Assembly (NCBI RefSeq): GCF_000473065.1
Contig: NZ_AXAZ01000017.1
Span: forward strand, 62,001 to 126,000
Reading direction: 5' to 3'
Source of the DNA: Bradyrhizobium sp. WSM1743
GTDB lineage: Bacteria; Pseudomonadota; Alphaproteobacteria; Rhizobiales; Xanthobacteraceae
Length of the DNA: 64,000 bases
Shown here: positions 62,241 to 64,000 of the stretch, one piece after another
How the letters are laid out: each line of letters opens with the position of its first letter
Numbering within the stretch: position 1 is the stretch's first letter
The notes under the pieces: generated by a model
What the model saw: only the letters and a program-made list of their open reading frames with translations
Databases searched by the model: none
What the model was told of the DNA's origin: nothing
Translations under genes and position numbers: made by a program

Positions 62241-64000
62241 ATGCGCCCTAGCCTGCTCAATCCGCTGTTTGCTCCCGTGACCAGCCTGCCCGGCGTCGGT
62301 CCGAAGCAGGACAAGCTGCTGCAGTATCTGCTCAGCCGCAACGAGACGCCGCGGCTGGTCGACCTGCTGCTGCACCTGCCGAGCAAGGTCATCGACCGCA
62401 GGGCCCGGCCAAAGATCCGCGACGCCGCAGTCGGAACCATGGTCACGCTGGAGGTCACCGTCGATCGCCATCGCCCGCCGCCGCCGCGCAACGCGCGCGC
62501 GCCGTATCTGGTCTATGCCAGCGACGATACCGGCGACGTCGTTCTGACCTTCTTCCGCGCCAAGCCCGGCTATGTCGAGAAGCTGTTGCCGATGGGGGAG
62601 AAGCGCTTCGTCTCTGGCACGCTGCAGATGTATGACGGCATCCCGCAGATCGTGCATCCCGACCGCGTGCTGGACGAGGAGGCGATCGCAAAGCTCTCCG
62701 GCATCGATCCGGTCTATCCGCTGACGGAGGGCCTCGCGCTCGGCTCGCTCCGCCGCGCGATTGCGCAGGCGCTACAGAAGCTCCCCGCATTGCCTGAGTG
62801 GATCAGCCCGGAGGTGCTGCGCCGCTGCCACTTCCCGCCGATCGTTCAAGCGCTCACGCGCGTGCACCAGCCGGTCGAGCTCACGGACATTTTGCCCGAT
62901 CATCCGTTCTGGTCGCGTCTCGCGTTCGATGAGCTGCTGGCCGGCCAGCTCGCGCTCGCGCTGATCCGCGCGCAGCTGCGTCGGCCGGCCGGCGTCCGCA
63001 ATGCCGGCGACGGCCACCTGCGCAACAAGATCATCGACGCCCTGCCCTATGCACTGACGCCGTCCCAGCGTGGCGCCGCGGCCGCGATCGCCGAAGACCT
63101 CAAGCAGCCGGTGCGCATGCTGCGCCTGCTCCAGGGCGACGTCGGCTCGGGCAAAACGGTCGTAGCGCTGCTCGCTGCCGCCGCGGTCGCCGAAATCGGC
63201 AAGCAGGCAGCGCTGATGGCCCCAACCGAAATCCTCGCGCGCCAGCACATCAAGACCATCGCCCCGCTCGCCGAGCGCGCCGGCATGCGCGTCGCCATCC
63301 TCACCGGCCGGGAGAAGGGCAAGGAACGGCGCGAAATCATCGCGCAGCTGGCCGAGGGCGAGATCGACCTCCTCGTCGGCACCCATGCGCTGATCCAGAA
63401 CGACGTGATCTTCCATGATCTTGCGCTCGCCATCGTCGACGAGCAGCACCGCTTCGGCGTGCGCGAGCGCCTCGCGCTGACATCCAAGGGCGAAGCCGTC
63501 GACGTGCTGGTGCTGAGCGCAACGCCGATTCCGCGCACGCTGGTGCTGACCTATTTCGGCGACATGGACATCTCCGAGCTGCGCGAAAAGCCGGCCGGCC
63601 GACAGCCGATCGACACCCGCGCAGTCGCCATGAGCAGGCTTGGTGAGGTCATGGAGGGTGTCGGCCGCGCGCTCGAAGCCGGCAAGCTGGTCTACTGGAT
63701 CTGCCCGCTGGTCGATGAATCCGAGGCCGAGGGCACCGAGCACCTGACCAACGCGACCAAGCGTTTCGAGAGCCTGCAAGAGCGCTTCGGCGACCGTGTC
63801 GGCCTCGTCCACGGCCAGATGAAAGGCACGGAGAAGGACCGTGTCATGGGCCAGTTCGCCGCCCACGAGATCGGGCTCCTCGTCGCCACCACCGTCGTCG
63901 AGGTCGGCGTCGACGTGCCGGCCGCGACCATCATGGTGATCGAGAACGCCGAGCGTTTTGGCCTCGCCCAGCTGCACCAGCTGCGCGGCCGCATCGGCCG
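62241..64000 (+). CDS. recG: ATP-dependent DNA helicase RecG (C-terminus cut by window edge)
   Basis: ATG 62241; 586 codons visible and no stop before the end. RecG drives branch migration of stalled replication forks and Holliday junctions. N-terminal wedge/OB domain (TSLPGVGPKQDKLLQYL, MVTLEVTVDRH, DVVLTFFRAKPGY), helicase motifs LLQGDVGSGKTVVALLAAA (I), APTEILARQHIK (Ia), IVDEQHRFGVRERLALT (II), LSATPIPRTLVLTYFGDMDISEL (III) and VATTVVEVGVDVPAATIM (V). The DEQH box is as expected for RecG. Confidence 0.97.
   Translation, partial: MRPSLLNPLFAPVTSLPGVGPKQDKLLQYLLSRNETPRLVDLLLHLPSKVIDRRARPKIRDAAVGTMVTLEVTVDRHRPPPPRNARAPYLVYASDDTGDVVLTFFRAKPGYVEKLLPMGEKRFVSGTLQMYDGIPQIVHPDRVLDEEAIAKLSGIDPVYPLTEGLALGSLRRAIAQALQKLPALPEWISPEVLRRCHFPPIVQALTRVHQPVELTDILPDHPFWSRLAFDELLAGQLALALIRAQLRRPAGVRNAGDGHLRNKIIDALPYALTPSQRGAAAAIAEDLKQPVRMLRLLQGDVGSGKTVVALLAAAAVAEIGKQAALMAPTEILARQHIKTIAPLAERAGMRVAILTGREKGKERREIIAQLAEGEIDLLVGTHALIQNDVIFHDLALAIVDEQHRFGVRERLALTSKGEAVDVLVLSATPIPRTLVLTYFGDMDISELREKPAGRQPIDTRAVAMSRLGEVMEGVGRALEAGKLVYWICPLVDESEAEGTEHLTNATKRFESLQERFGDRVGLVHGQMKGTEKDRVMGQFAAHEIGLLVATTVVEVGVDVPAATIMVIENAERFGLAQLHQLRGRIG

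Noticed and set aside
1..64000. CRISPR arrays, rRNA operons, insertion sequences, phage genes and known riboswitches
   Set aside because: Looked for by eye on both strands; none seen. Weak or degenerate riboswitches could be missed without a covariance search.

Overview
The window is a high-GC alphaproteobacterial chromosome segment. Protein sequences, gene order and dispersed repeat types all point to Bradyrhizobium or a close relative. The most specific signs are nasT-nasS next to nirA, a phosphatidylcholine synthase, an IalB protein, IalB-type and small Bradyrhizobium-type proteins, and REP-like intergenic palindromes. No phage, transposase, CRISPR array or rRNA was seen. One tRNA (Ser, anticodon UGA) is present. 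Both window edges cut genes: an endonuclease/exonuclease/phosphatase-family gene on the left and recG on the right.

Layout. 0-5 kb: a phospholipase D fused to a VTT membrane domain, followed by the EEP-family gene, several small proteins, tRNA-Ser and a secreted Cys/Tyr/Pro-rich protein. 5-14 kb: ilvD, then a tightly overlapping six-gene minus-strand operon (sugar isomerase, family 5 binding protein, two ATPases, two permeases). 14-20 kb: a GrlR-like protein, the NAD-recycling genes nadE and pncA with an alpha/beta hydrolase between them, and a divergent glucokinase. 20-30 kb: a response regulator, an LTXXQ-type protein, a plus-strand sugar ABC operon ending in a 2-hydroxyacid dehydrogenase, a DUF1993 protein and a PheC-like periplasmic protein. 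30-36 kb: secreted proteins, cupin and RraA-family genes, and the 5-oxoprolinase operon pxpBCA. 36-42 kb: the nitrite assimilation locus nasT-nasS / nirA-reductase. 42-47 kb: rimO, a hypothetical gene and an argD-type aminotransferase. 47-58 kb: quinone oxidoreductase, terC, pcs, an FAD monooxygenase, an AEC transporter, hspQ, ialB, a YejA-like binding protein, a degenerate acyl-CoA-synthetase-like protein and a degenerate GGDEF-like protein. 58-64 kb: mfd-sdhE divergent from recG.

Regulatory highlights. (1) The leader of nirA carries two AACGAA hexaloop elements, as expected for an ANTAR (NasT) RNA target. One of them lies in the left arm of a 16-bp interrupted stem that would trap the nirA ribosome-binding site. 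(2) The argD-type gene is preceded by an arginine-rich 30-codon reading frame ending in four Arg codons and then a perfect 10-bp terminator hairpin, the layout of an arginine attenuator. (3) A 17-codon remnant of a rimO 5' end lies about 1 kb before the intact rimO, with an 11-bp near-direct repeat at both places; the segment between holds a hypothetical gene. (4) The flavoprotein paired with nirA has a four-Cys Fe-S motif where CysJ has its flavodoxin domain.

Two proteins too short for a standard gene caller (34 and 50 aa, both membrane proteins) were found by hand. All assignments come from reading the sequence; no database search was run.
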